Counted from the stretch's first letter, positions 19,661 through 29,611 are shown. The stretch: DNA of 64,000 bases from an uncultured Clostridium sp. (GCA_946541575.1 CAMNJQ010000068.1:1-64000); one strand, 5' to 3'. Translations and numbers: made by a program. Notes: a model not told the origin generated them from the sequence alone.

Positions 19661-20524
19661 ATGGCAGATGGATTTTTAAGAATGAAAGAAGAAGAGTTTG
19701 ATATGTATTCTTCTGGATTAAAGAAGAATTCTGATGGCTTTGCAAGTACAAACGATAATTTTAGAAAAAAGTTTCAAAGTTTTGTGGACACTGGATTGTC
19801 TGGAGGAAGTGTTGGTAAGATAGGAAACCAAATGGCTTCAATTACTAATTCTATAAATAATGTTAACAACATTATTAGAAAGCATTCTAATCAAATGTTC
19901 GGGTTTGATAAAGAGGTTTCAAATAAGGCTAATGATATAGATATTCCACAAGATTTTGTTGCTAATGATTCTGCAAGTGTAAATTATTATACGGAGACAT
20001 TAGTAGGTAAAATTGATGGAAAGAGTGTTAATGAAGGACATCAAACACAAAAAGTTAATGAAGTTGGCGACAGTGAAGTAAATAAAGAGAACTTGATAGA
20101 TATTAGAGGAGCTTCTTCAAAACTTGAAAACTATGATGGAAATAGTTCAATTTTGGGACAATCTATTATGAGTGATATAAGTGGAAATGTTACTCAAGAA
20201 CAAAATTATAACGATAGTTCAAATGTTCAGAAAGCTGTACTTGGTAATATTAGTGGAAATAATGCAAGCGAAAGTACTTATGATGATACAACAATCATTG
20301 GTAGATCAACTTTAGGCGATATAAGTGGTGGATTTGCTAAAGCACCAGAGTATCAAGATAATACTGGTATGATTACAAAAGCAGCACTAGAAAATGTAAG
20401 ACAAGCAGAAGAAACTAAAGAAACTGTATTTAATGATTTGCAATCAGTATTTTCTTCGAGTATGGCAAAAGAAATAGCAGAAGAAGGAAAAAATGAACAT
20501 GATGGTTCAAGTAATGTTAGGTAG
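19661..20524 (+). CDS. T7SS-associated protein with C-terminal tandem repeats
   Basis: Helical WXG-like N-terminus, no signal peptide; first gene of WXG100 cluster; internal ~24-aa repeats. Confidence 0.6.
   Translation: MADGFLRMKEEEFDMYSSGLKKNSDGFASTNDNFRKKFQSFVDTGLSGGSVGKIGNQMASITNSINNVNNIIRKHSNQMFGFDKEVSNKANDIDIPQDFVANDSASVNYYTETLVGKIDGKSVNEGHQTQKVNEVGDSEVNKENLIDIRGASSKLENYDGNSSILGQSIMSDISGNVTQEQNYNDSSNVQKAVLGNISGNNASESTYDDTTIIGRSTLGDISGGFAKAPEYQDNTGMITKAALENVRQAEETKETVFNDLQSVFSSSMAKEIAEEGKNEHDGSSNVR
20132..20422 (+). repeat. Four degenerate 24-25-aa coding tandem repeats (consensus approx. YDDSSxIxxSxLGDISGNxAxE)
   Basis: YDGNSSILGQSIMSDISGNVTQEQN / YNDSSNVQKAVLGNISGNNASEST / YDDTTIIGRSTLGDISGGFAKAPE / YQDNTGMITKAALENVRQAEETKE; unit starts 20132, 20207, 20279, 20351. 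Confidence 0.8.
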
Positions 20525-20532
20525 GTGGTAAT

Positions 20533-20841
20533 GTGTTATTAAAGGTTAAACATGCAGAACTAAATCAAGTAACAAAGGAACTTGTTTCTGGAAGTCAAGA
20601 TTTAGATACTGAAATAGATAAAATGTTAAAGGAAATAGAAACACTTAGAACAATATGGCAAGGTGAAGATGCAGTTCAATTTTGCGATCATGCAAATGCC
20701 TATTTTACAACTATGAAAAATATACCAATTGCTATGAGAAATATGGGAAAAGTTATGGAAAGCGCTAACAATGGTTATAGAGATAATGATGAAGCGTTTG
20801 CTAGTGCATTGAAAGTTGAGGCTAATAATTATGAAGAGTAA
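20533..20841 (+). CDS. WXG100-family protein
   Basis: ~100 aa, helix-turn-helix with IWQGEDAVQFCDHANAYF. Confidence 0.75.
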   Translation: MLLKVKHAELNQVTKELVSGSQDLDTEIDKMLKEIETLRTIWQGEDAVQFCDHANAYFTTMKNIPIAMRNMGKVMESANNGYRDNDEAFASALKVEANNYEE

Positions 20842-21160
20842 TATAGTTATCACTGATTCTGCTAAGTTCGAAGAAGTAATTGCTTCATTAGAAGAATCTT
20901 ATAAAAAAGTAAAAGATATTTTTGATAAACAAAATAAAAATAAAGAAGAAATAAATTCAACTGATATATGGTCAGGATATGGAGCTACAACGATGTATTC
21001 AAAATATAATGATTTATCAAAGAACTTTGCTCCAATTGAGTATTCTTTAGAAGTATATATAAAATTCTTGAGAAAATCATTAGAAGATTATACAAGATTA
21101 GTTCAAGAAATAGATAAAAACACTAATGAAATAGCAAATTCATTAGATGTTAATAGTTAG
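20831..21160 (+). CDS. WXG100-like protein
   Basis: ~109 aa, helical, central IWSGYGATTMYSKYNDL; start 20831 overlaps upstream stop. Confidence 0.65.
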   Translation: MKSNIVITDSAKFEEVIASLEESYKKVKDIFDKQNKNKEEINSTDIWSGYGATTMYSKYNDLSKNFAPIEYSLEVYIKFLRKSLEDYTRLVQEIDKNTNEIANSLDVNS

Positions 21161-21174
21161 GAAGTGAAATAACT

Positions 21175-23679
21175 ATGAATGGAAAAGAATATGTTGATTT
21201 AACTGGTTTTATACTAAATGCTTCACTAGGGGGATACTCTGCAACAATAAAAAAAACAGATGAAAATGGAAATTATGTTGTAACTATTGGTGGAGGACCA
21301 ACTGCTGAAGAAAGAACTTTTTCAGAACCAGAATTATATGAATATATAAATAAAAATCATCTTGATATAAAAGGTGAAAACTTTGGAAATATTACTGCGC
21401 AATTAGAAGGATTGGACCAAGATGTCACACCAGAAAATGTTCTAAAATTAATTAAAGTAAGGGAAGAAGATAATAAGGAAGATGGAATAATATCTGCTAG
21501 CAGAATAAAAACTTTAAAAGCACCTGTGGACCAAACACAACCAACACCAACAGCTACACCAACTCCACCAGTAACACCTGAAGGAACAAAAGAACCTGAT
21601 GATACCGCTAAACCTGCAGAAAGTCCAGTTCCTGGATCGCCTCCACCAGTAACATCTGAAGGAACAAAAGAACCTGATGATACCGCTAAACCTACAGAAA
21701 GTCCAGTTCCGGGATCGCCTCCACCAGTAACACCTGAAGGAACAAAAGAACCTGATGATACCGCTAAACCTGCAGGAAGTCCTAATTATTCACCTAGATC
21801 TTATCTTACAAAAGCGGATGGATATACTAGTGAAAATGAAGAAAATCTTGGAAGGCCTAGAACTTATCAAAATTTTGATACTAATCAACACGATGAGTAT
21901 ATGCATCATGGACATATTACTGCAACAAATGGAATCTATAAACCTGGTGCTATATATCAATTAGGTGAAAATCCTTTTTTGGATGAAGTAGCTAGTGGTA
22001 ATTTGTTAGGCACAACAGATAAGGCACTTTTTAGTTCTTTTGATTACGTTTCTGCTTATGCAAGTACAGGTATGTATAATGCTGTAGATTTATTTAAAAC
22101 AGTTGATAAACTTGAGGAATTAGGTGTTGACTTTAATCAACATCCAGCTTCTTATTGGTCAAAAGAGTTTAATGATATACTAAATAATGGTGTTGACCAG
22201 CATTTTGGAATGAATGCTGAAAAATTAAAAAGCGAAGTTGAACAATTAAAAACAGATTTCACAAAACTTCATAATGAATTGATGGAGTGGAGCGGTTCTG
22301 CAAATGCTGTTGCTCAAGAAGCTATACAATGTATACTTGGAAAATTTGAGTGTACAATGGGAAACATTGATGCAGCATTATTACCTAGTTGTGAAGCTGC
22401 TGATAGATTAGTTGCAAATTTAGATAAATTAAAGGAGATGAATAATAAGCTTAATGGCGGTGTTGGTGAAGGGCAAGATGCTACTCCTGGAAGTCTTCAG
22501 GGTCTGTTAGATGCTGCTAAAACAAACCTTGATAAAGTTAAAACGGCTTTAGATAATTTAGGACCTAGACCAGCGGCTATAAAAAAAGAAGGTGATCCTG
22601 ATGAAAATGGTAAGCCAACTGTTATTTATGATGATAGTGCTGGACTAGAATGGGATAAGAAAAAAGCACAACTAGAAGCAGATCTTGATAAAGCGCAAAA
22701 AGAATACGATGCTCAATTTAAAGCTGTGGAAGACCATAAACAAGAGATGGATAAACTTCTTAAAGATATTATTATTGATTATTATCAAGTTAAAAATCTT
22801 GTTCAAACTGTTAAGTCATTTAAAGAATACTTTACTGAAGGTACTGCAAGACATAGTAATCTTCAAGGATTCATTTCAAGTAAAGATAATGCTGCATTAC
22901 TTAAATATCATGATTTAATTGTTGATGATTTTGAAAATTTTAAAGAAATGCCTGTCATTACACCACTTTCTGGTCATTTTGAGTATGATGAAGGAGAAAA
23001 GAGATATGTTGTAGTTGATTATCAGGTTGGAGATGTATTAATTCATGATGATGCTCACGGATATGTTTATGCTGTTACTGAACCATGGGATCCTTTACAT
23101 GGAACGATAAAAATTGCTTGCTTTGATAAAGATGGCAATAGAATTGGTACTGATTTAACAATTTGGGATCAAAGAGAAATTGTACCAATTAGATATGTTA
23201 AGGAATATGATCCAGAATTATATGAGCCATATCCTGAAAGATTTACAACAGTGCCTGATACTACGCCAGGTCCATCTAAGACTCCAACACCACCAGATCC
23301 AGATCCACCAATTCCACCAACTACAACTCCACCACCAGAACCTCCAACAACAGTACCTCCAACAACAGCACCTCCTACACTTCCACCAGCACCACCACTT
23401 GATCCTCCAACAGGTGCACCAGTAGGACCGGACACTTTGCCTGATTATAATGGATATGTTTATGGAACAAATCCACCTTATATACCAGCTAGTCCACACA
23501 CTGGATTGGAATCATTACCGGTTGGTAATGTAGCTGATAGTTCATTGGGATTTGGAGCATTAGCTGGATTAGCTGCAGGTGCTGCAGGACTTGGATTAAC
23601 CGGTGTTATGAAAGATCATGAAAAAGATGATGAAGATGATGATAAAAAAGAATCTAAGGAAGAAGATAATACTCAATAA
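21175..23679 (+). CDS. Large T7SS-associated surface-like protein with two proline-rich regions and C-terminal hydrophobic/acidic tail
   Basis: 834 aa; helical core with EWSGSANAVAQEAIQ; P/T-rich segments; GFGALAGLAAGAAGLGLTGV + KDHEKDDEDDDKKESKEE tail; no N-terminal signal peptide. Confidence 0.65.
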   Translation: MNGKEYVDLTGFILNASLGGYSATIKKTDENGNYVVTIGGGPTAEERTFSEPELYEYINKNHLDIKGENFGNITAQLEGLDQDVTPENVLKLIKVREEDNKEDGIISASRIKTLKAPVDQTQPTPTATPTPPVTPEGTKEPDDTAKPAESPVPGSPPPVTSEGTKEPDDTAKPTESPVPGSPPPVTPEGTKEPDDTAKPAGSPNYSPRSYLTKADGYTSENEENLGRPRTYQNFDTNQHDEYMHHGHITATNGIYKPGAIYQLGENPFLDEVASGNLLGTTDKALFSSFDYVSAYASTGMYNAVDLFKTVDKLEELGVDFNQHPASYWSKEFNDILNNGVDQHFGMNAEKLKSEVEQLKTDFTKLHNELMEWSGSANAVAQEAIQCILGKFECTMGNIDAALLPSCEAADRLVANLDKLKEMNNKLNGGVGEGQDATPGSLQGLLDAAKTNLDKVKTALDNLGPRPAAIKKEGDPDENGKPTVIYDDSAGLEWDKKKAQLEADLDKAQKEYDAQFKAVEDHKQEMDKLLKDIIIDYYQVKNLVQTVKSFKEYFTEGTARHSNLQGFISSKDNAALLKYHDLIVDDFENFKEMPVITPLSGHFEYDEGEKRYVVVDYQVGDVLIHDDAHGYVYAVTEPWDPLHGTIKIACFDKDGNRIGTDLTIWDQREIVPIRYVKEYDPELYEPYPERFTTVPDTTPGPSKTPTPPDPDPPIPPTTTPPPEPPTTVPPTTAPPTLPPAPPLDPPTGAPVGPDTLPDYNGYVYGTNPPYIPASPHTGLESLPVGNVADSSLGFGALAGLAAGAAGLGLTGVMKDHEKDDEDDDKKESKEEDNTQ
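21565..21780 (+). repeat. ~2.8 copies of a 78-bp (26-aa) tandem repeat, PPVTPEGTKEPDDTAKPAESPVPGSP
   Basis: Near-identical DNA copies at 21565-21642, 21643-21720 and 21721-21780. Confidence 0.95.
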
Positions 23680-23705
23680 TTAATTTAGATATCAATACAT
23701 ACGTT

Positions 23706-23742
23706 AGAAGTTAATGTTTAATCGTTAACTTCTTTTTTTTTA
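23706..23742 (+). terminator. Rho-independent terminator
   Basis: GAAGTTAA-tgtttaatcg-TTAACTTC + T-tract. Confidence 0.75.
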
Positions 23743-23785
23743 TATTTTTTTGTGATATTATATTATTGTTAATATTGGAGGATTT

Positions 23786-24568
23786 ATGAAAAAGAATACT
23801 AGAAAGTTATTATACTTATTTTTTTCACTTATTATAATTGCATCATCAGTTGTTTTACTTTTAGAGTATTTTAAAGAACCAGAAGTTCTTGAAATATATG
23901 AACCAACTCTTTCTGAAATTGAGGTAAAAGAAGAAGAAAAGGTTAAAGAGATTGTTGAATCGAATGTCATTTCAATGGCTCCTGACGTTGATTTAAATGC
24001 GGAAAGAGCTAAATATAATAATCCATATATTGTTGGAAGAATAGAGGTTCCTAATCTAATTAATGTTTTGGTAGCTCAAAGTGATGATTTGAAGTTTTAT
24101 TTGAATCATGATGTTAGTAGAAAAGCTGATATTAGGGGTACTGAATTTTTAGATTATAGAGTTACTCCAACATCTAAACAGGTTAATATTTATGGTCATA
24201 ATAGCAGAGATCCTAAAATACAAGTAGCATTTAGGAAACTTGAACAATTTCTTGATAAAACTTTTTTTGATGAAAACCAATATATTATTTTTCAACATGA
24301 TGGTGGAAAAAGTATATATAAAATAATGGCGATTAAAGAGGTACAAAATAAACAGGGCGCAGAGCATATGAGAGTTGATACAACTGGAAGTGATTTTATA
24401 CAGCATGTTAATACTTTAATTAATTCAACTGGCAATGAACACGTATTAAATTCTAGAAGTGTTTATTTTGATGAAAACTCTGAAATAATTGTATTACAAA
24501 CTTGTTCTCATACTAATAATGTACCTGAGCCTTTGTATATTATTACTGGAGTTAAAATTAACAATTAA
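23786..24568 (+). CDS. srtB: Class B sortase
   Basis: N-terminal TM, VNIYGHNSRDPKIQVAFRKLEQFLD (catalytic His) and IIVLQTCSHTN (catalytic Cys). Confidence 0.85.
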   Translation: MKKNTRKLLYLFFSLIIIASSVVLLLEYFKEPEVLEIYEPTLSEIEVKEEEKVKEIVESNVISMAPDVDLNAERAKYNNPYIVGRIEVPNLINVLVAQSDDLKFYLNHDVSRKADIRGTEFLDYRVTPTSKQVNIYGHNSRDPKIQVAFRKLEQFLDKTFFDENQYIIFQHDGGKSIYKIMAIKEVQNKQGAEHMRVDTTGSDFIQHVNTLINSTGNEHVLNSRSVYFDENSEIIVLQTCSHTNNVPEPLYIITGVKINN

Positions 24569-24603
24569 TGTTTTAATTGTTTTTTTTATATGAGGAGTTA
24601 TTT

Positions 24604-24972
24604 ATGCATAAAAGTATTAATTATATATTAATGTCATTGTCTAAATCTAAATTTAGAAGTAGTTTTCATTTAAATAATAAAATGAAAAGATTTGTTGAGG
24701 AAAAAGGAATTGGAAAAATTAGAAATGATGCAGTTGAAATAATTAGTAAAAGACTCAAACCAAGCTTACCAAAAAATGATGGAAAACAAACTCCAATGAA
24801 ACAAGTTCATCCTGTATTTATTGCACAACATGCATGTGCTTGTTGTTGTAGAGGATGTTTAGAGAAATGGTATAATATTCCTAAAGGAAAAGAATTGTCT
24901 AATGATGAAGTTTTTTTCATTGTTGATATTTTAATTAAATGGATAGAAATTGAAGTAAAGGAGAATGTATGA
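24604..24972 (+). CDS. DUF4186 domain-containing protein
   Basis: LSKSKFRSSFHLNNKMKRFVEEKG...HPVFIAQHACACCCRGCLEKWYNIPKGKEL. Confidence 0.8.
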   Translation: MHKSINYILMSLSKSKFRSSFHLNNKMKRFVEEKGIGKIRNDAVEIISKRLKPSLPKNDGKQTPMKQVHPVFIAQHACACCCRGCLEKWYNIPKGKELSNDEVFFIVDILIKWIEIEVKENV

Positions 24973-25508
24973 AAATATTAAATTGTAAATTAAAAAATGA
25001 ATTAAATATTAGAACAGAAAAGGATTTTCCGGTTAAGGGAATAGAATTTATTGATATTAATCCTTTAATTATTCAAAAAGAAGTATTAAAAGAGATTTCT
25101 TCTTTGTTTGTAGAAGAGTTAAAGAATAAGGATTTTGATTATATTGTTTCACCAGAAGCTAGAGGTTTTTTATTTGGTTCTATTATTGCTAATGAATTAA
25201 ATGTTGGGCTAATTCCTGTTAGGAAGAAAGGAAAATTAGCCCCTAGTACTGTTGAATGTCAGTTTGAATATGTTAAAGAATATGGGAAGGATACTTTGGA
25301 ATTACCAAAACTTGTTAACGGAAATTATAAAAATAAAAAATTTTATATTATAGATGACATTTATGCTACTGGTAATACAATGAAAGCAATAAAAGAAGCT
25401 ATAGAATCTCTTGGTGGGAAAGTTATTGGTGAAGGAGTAGTAATGAATATAGTTGAACTTAATGATAATAAAACCCTTTTTTCTTTAATAGATATTAATG
25501 AAGAATAA
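24969..25508 (+). CDS. apt: Adenine phosphoribosyltransferase
   Basis: SPEARGFLFGSIIANELNVGLIPVRKKGKLAP and PRPP motif FYIIDDIYATGNTMKA. Confidence 0.93.
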   Translation: MKILNCKLKNELNIRTEKDFPVKGIEFIDINPLIIQKEVLKEISSLFVEELKNKDFDYIVSPEARGFLFGSIIANELNVGLIPVRKKGKLAPSTVECQFEYVKEYGKDTLELPKLVNGNYKNKKFYIIDDIYATGNTMKAIKEAIESLGGKVIGEGVVMNIVELNDNKTLFSLIDINEE

Positions 25509-25568
25509 TATTATTTTTATTTACATATTTTAATTTATAATATTATAATATGTAAATAGGTGGTTTTT

Positions 25569-27173
25569 ATGGTTACAAATCGTACTTATGAATATGGTAT
25601 AAAATATAGAGTTATTAAAATATCTGATGATCAATTCTTTATGATTCCTTTATCATTAGAAGGTGGGTTAAGTGATGGTATAGAATTTTCTAGTGGCAAA
25701 GAAGCAATTCCAATAGCTAATAGTAGAAATGATTTTAAGAAAAAATACTTAATGGATAATGTGTATACTACTGACGATTTAGAAGATATGTATGATTTTG
25801 GTGATGATACTGATTTTCTTTCTAAGTATTTTTTTGATGATTATAAAGATACTATTTATTTAGTTAATATTGATGAAAATAATAAAGTAAAGAAATATGC
25901 AATAAATACTAGTAACTTTGAAGAAAGAGAATATGACTTTGTATATTTTATGGATAAAAGTGTACCAATAATTAGTTTAAATGAAGATGCTTTAAATGAG
26001 ATGTTAGTTTGTAATGATACTAATGAGATTAAGGTAATACTTAATAAATATAAAGAGTTACTTAAGTGTTTTGAAGAATACAATAGAAAAAAAGGAGTAA
26101 CTAAAATAGATGTAAAAAATGGCAAAGTTGAATCATTTGAAATAGATAAAAAAGTTTCGTCTATAAAAAAAGATGAGAATTTATCAAAAGATAAAAAGTA
26201 TGCTTCATTTGGCGGAGTAGATGTTAGCTTTACTGGACTTAGTAATTATATTAAGCAAAGAGTGTATGGACATAATGACGAAATAGATCTTTTTGCTCAA
26301 AAATTATTTATGAATTATACTGCTGAAGATGGTGAAAGTGTTGAATCTATTATGTTTGTAGGACCAACTGGAACTGGAAAGACTGAAACAGTTAGAGCAG
26401 CTTGTGAATATTTATGTGTACCTTACTTTGAGATAAATGCAGCAAATTTAGTTCCACAAGGTATTAAAGGGATAAGTCTTGAAGATGTAATTATTAGCTT
26501 ATATGAACAAGCTGGAAGAGATTTATCAAAAGCTCAACGAGGACTTGTTTATTTGGATGAATATGATAAATTAAATTTAGATGATTTAGATATTAAAAAA
26601 ACTGTTAAGAAGGTTTTATTATCGTTTAATGATGGTTCTAAAATACCTATTAGAGATGATGAATATAATATTATTTTTAATAGTAAAATGACAAATAAAG
26701 TATATGCAGGTGTATTTAAGAAAATATATGAAAAAGAACGTTTGGTTGGATTTGGAGCAAATGAATCTTCTTCCATTTTGGAGAAATCAGATGATGAAAT
26801 TAGAAAGAAAATAATAGAAAAAGGTTATTTTTCTTTAGAAGAATTATCTAGAATTAATACTTTAATTGGCTATGATGAATTATCTAGAGATACGAAAAAA
26901 CAAATATTACTATCTTCTAAAATAAGTGAATTTGCAAAAAAACGTGCAAGATATAAAAGACAATTTGGTGTTGATTTAATTGCTACTGATGATTATATTG
27001 AAGCGATTCTTAATCAAATATCTAATAGTGCAACAGGAATGCGTAGTGTTAATAATTTTGTTAAACAAAGTATTGATACTGCTGAAAGAGAGTTATTAAC
27101 TAATAAAGGATATAAAGTTCTTAAATTAACAAAAGATACAGTTAGTAATCCTAAATCTTTTGATTTATCTTAA
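25569..27173 (+). CDS. AAA+ ATPase, ClpX/HslU/Clp-D2-like
   Basis: VYGHNDEIDLFAQKL; Walker A FVGPTGTGKTETVRA; Walker B GLVYLDEYDKL; C-terminal Clp D2-like region. Confidence 0.75.
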   Translation: MVTNRTYEYGIKYRVIKISDDQFFMIPLSLEGGLSDGIEFSSGKEAIPIANSRNDFKKKYLMDNVYTTDDLEDMYDFGDDTDFLSKYFFDDYKDTIYLVNIDENNKVKKYAINTSNFEEREYDFVYFMDKSVPIISLNEDALNEMLVCNDTNEIKVILNKYKELLKCFEEYNRKKGVTKIDVKNGKVESFEIDKKVSSIKKDENLSKDKKYASFGGVDVSFTGLSNYIKQRVYGHNDEIDLFAQKLFMNYTAEDGESVESIMFVGPTGTGKTETVRAACEYLCVPYFEINAANLVPQGIKGISLEDVIISLYEQAGRDLSKAQRGLVYLDEYDKLNLDDLDIKKTVKKVLLSFNDGSKIPIRDDEYNIIFNSKMTNKVYAGVFKKIYEKERLVGFGANESSSILEKSDDEIRKKIIEKGYFSLEELSRINTLIGYDELSRDTKKQILLSSKISEFAKKRARYKRQFGVDLIATDDYIEAILNQISNSATGMRSVNNFVKQSIDTAERELLTNKGYKVLKLTKDTVSNPKSFDLS

Positions 27174-27238
27174 ACAATAGATGTTTCTATTGTTTTTTTA
27201 TGCTATAATTGTATTTAGTAGAAAATTGAGGTGATAAA

Positions 27239-28159
27239 GTGGAGTTAATTAAGGATGTTTCTATTGTTTTTATGTCTATTTTTTTTGAAAGTTTACCTTT
27301 TTTATTACTTGGTTCTTTAATTTCTTCGATTATTGAAACATTCGTTTCTGATGATACTATGGTTAAGATTATGCCAAAAAATAAGTTTTTGGGATCAATT
27401 GTTGGAGTCTTTTTAGGATTTTTTTTACCAGCATGTGATTGTGCTGTTATTCCAGTATCTAAAAGATTAATTAAAAAGAAAGTTCCTATTAATGTTGCTG
27501 TTTCTTTTATGTTAGCATCTCCTATAATAAATCCGGTAGTATTATTATCCACATATTATGCCTTCTTTAAAAATAATCCAAATATTTTTTGGTTTAGATT
27601 GTTATTTGGTATATTAATAGCTTTAGTTATTGGAACTATTATAGGTATCATTTTTGACAAAAAAAATATTATTAAGAATAGTTTATTAGAAGATGATGAA
27701 GATGATCATGAACATGAACATTGCAACTGTAACAATCATTGCGATAAAGAAAAAAATAGTAAGATTTTAAGTATAATTAAACATACAACACTTGATATGT
27801 TTGATGTAGTGAAGTATTTGATGTTAGGAGCACTATTAGCTAGTTTTGCACAAGTTTTACTTCCTAGAAATATTTTAAGTTTATTAAATAGCAGTAATAT
27901 TTTATCAATAATTGTATTAATGTTATTTGCATATTTAATTTCTCTTTGTTCAACTTCAGATTCATTTGTTGGTAAATCATTAATGTCTTCATTTTCTAAA
28001 TCATCTATTTTAGCTTACTTGTTGTTAGGACCAATGATAGATATTAAAAACACTATAGTTTTATTTGGTAATTATAAAAAGAAATTTGTTATTATTTTAA
28101 TTTCTTTAATTTTTGTTGTAACGTTTATTTGCTCATTATTGGTTGGTGGTTTATTATGA
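27239..28159 (+). CDS. DUF318/UPF0718 permease (YcgR-like) with His/Cys-rich loop
   Basis: SLPFLLLGSLISSIIE...FFLPACDCAVIPVSKRLIKKKVPINVAVSFMLASPIINPVVLLSTYYAF; loop DDHEHEHCNCNNHCDKE. Confidence 0.85.
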   Translation: MELIKDVSIVFMSIFFESLPFLLLGSLISSIIETFVSDDTMVKIMPKNKFLGSIVGVFLGFFLPACDCAVIPVSKRLIKKKVPINVAVSFMLASPIINPVVLLSTYYAFFKNNPNIFWFRLLFGILIALVIGTIIGIIFDKKNIIKNSLLEDDEDDHEHEHCNCNNHCDKEKNSKILSIIKHTTLDMFDVVKYLMLGALLASFAQVLLPRNILSLLNSSNILSIIVLMLFAYLISLCSTSDSFVGKSLMSSFSKSSILAYLLLGPMIDIKNTIVLFGNYKKKFVIILISLIFVVTFICSLLVGGLL

Positions 28160-28962
28160 AGAAACACTTTTTAGGGATAATATGTTTAGTATATTCTTTA
28201 ATAATTGTTTATGTTTGGGCATTTAATTATTTGGATAATTATATTGCTCCTAGTATGCAGATTTATATAAAATTATCTTTAATACCTATGATTGTAATGG
28301 GAATTTCTTTTTGTCTTGTTGACTTTTCATATAAGTTTAAAGTTAGCGATATAATTCTTTTTGCTCCTTTGATATTAGTGTTTATTGCAGGAGATGCTAA
28401 TTTATCAACTACTTTAGCTAATAATAAGATGGTTAAACTTTCTAAGAAAAACGACATAGTTTTAGTTGATGATACAAGTAAAGAAGTGGTAAATGACAAA
28501 GATGAAAAAGATGTTGAGCCTGTTAAAGAAGTTGAAGAAATTTTCTTTGATATAGAAGATGAAACTTATAGCTATCTTGCAGATTATATAACATATATGA
28601 AAGGTGCTCAAAAATTTGTTGGTAAAACAATAAGATTTAGGGGATTTGCTGTTGATTATAGTGAATATCTTGATGATGGATATTCTGCTATTGGTAAGTA
28701 TTCAATTACTTGTTGTGCAGCTGATGCAGAATTTTCTGGCTTTGTTGTTAAATATGACTTTTCAAAATTAGAGTCTCATTCATGGTACGAAGTTGTAGGT
28801 AAACTTGAGCTTGTTAAAGATAGTGAGGGGTATGATATGGTTGTTGTTAATCCAACATCTGTTACACAAATAATATCAAATGAAAAACAATATGTATACT
28901 CTTGTAATAACTATGGTAAAGATGCATGCTCAAAAATTTTAGAATATGATTTAGAGTATTAA
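28156..28962 (+). CDS. TIGR03943-family membrane protein (YcgQ-like)
   Basis: Start overlaps permease stop; FVGKTIRFRGFAVDYSEY...ITCCAADAEFSGFVV. Confidence 0.82.
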   Translation: MKKHFLGIICLVYSLIIVYVWAFNYLDNYIAPSMQIYIKLSLIPMIVMGISFCLVDFSYKFKVSDIILFAPLILVFIAGDANLSTTLANNKMVKLSKKNDIVLVDDTSKEVVNDKDEKDVEPVKEVEEIFFDIEDETYSYLADYITYMKGAQKFVGKTIRFRGFAVDYSEYLDDGYSAIGKYSITCCAADAEFSGFVVKYDFSKLESHSWYEVVGKLELVKDSEGYDMVVVNPTSVTQIISNEKQYVYSCNNYGKDACSKILEYDLEY

Positions 28963-29032
28963 TTTTGTTATTTTTTATAAAATGTCTTTTATTTTTTTAG
29001 ATAATTATGTAATATTAACTTAGGAGGTAAAT

Positions 29033-29527
29033 ATGAAAAAAGAATTTATATTAGTTTTTATATTTTTGTTACTTTTTTCTGGTTGTGGAAAGAAAGAAGA
29101 GAAAACTGAAAATGAAGTAACTACTGGACAAATTGAAACTGAGAGCGTAATAACATGTAGTTTAAGCAAAAGTGGGGCTCAATTTGATCTTAGTACTACT
29201 TATACGATTTACCATGATGGTAGATATGTGAACTATTCTCATGTAGTTACTCATTTATTTAGTAGCAATAGCAGTTTATTAAATCAAACTTATAAATCAG
29301 AAAATGATAACTATAAGCGAATGAATGATAAGTATGGTGGATATGATTATGACGTTTCAATATTAAATAATAAAGTTGTTTCAGATGTAAAAATATATTA
29401 TTCAAAAATGGATTTACAGAAACTTGTTGGTGATGATCCTTCTTTAAGTAAATATATTAGGAATAGCAAAATGTTAGTAGAAGGTTTAAAAGAATTATAC
29501 ATTTCTAATGGTGCTGTATGTGAATAA
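29033..29527 (+). CDS. Predicted lipoprotein, hypothetical
   Basis: Lipobox FSGC (MKKEFILVFIFLLLFSGCGKKEEK). Confidence 0.7.
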   Translation: MKKEFILVFIFLLLFSGCGKKEEKTENEVTTGQIETESVITCSLSKSGAQFDLSTTYTIYHDGRYVNYSHVVTHLFSSNSSLLNQTYKSENDNYKRMNDKYGGYDYDVSILNNKVVSDVKIYYSKMDLQKLVGDDPSLSKYIRNSKMLVEGLKELYISNGAVCE

Positions 29528-29611
29528 ACTAGTTATTTCTAGTTTTTTTAAATATGTCTTTATTTGCTTAGTTTTTTTGTGATATAATTATAAAGGATAG
29601 GAGGCTTTAAT

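Noticed and set aside
23169-23499. Gly/Ser/Val-rich and Trp/Cys-rich antisense ORFs (88 and 93 aa) and a Gln/His-rich + frame ORF
   Set aside because: They are alternate-frame reflections of the Pro/Thr-rich region of the 834-aa gene; compositional artefacts.
23470-23560. SPHTG as a bona fide sortase sorting signal
   Set aside because: Does not match LPxTG or NPxTN-type motifs and the terminal tail is acidic; kept only as a hypothesis in the sortase finding.
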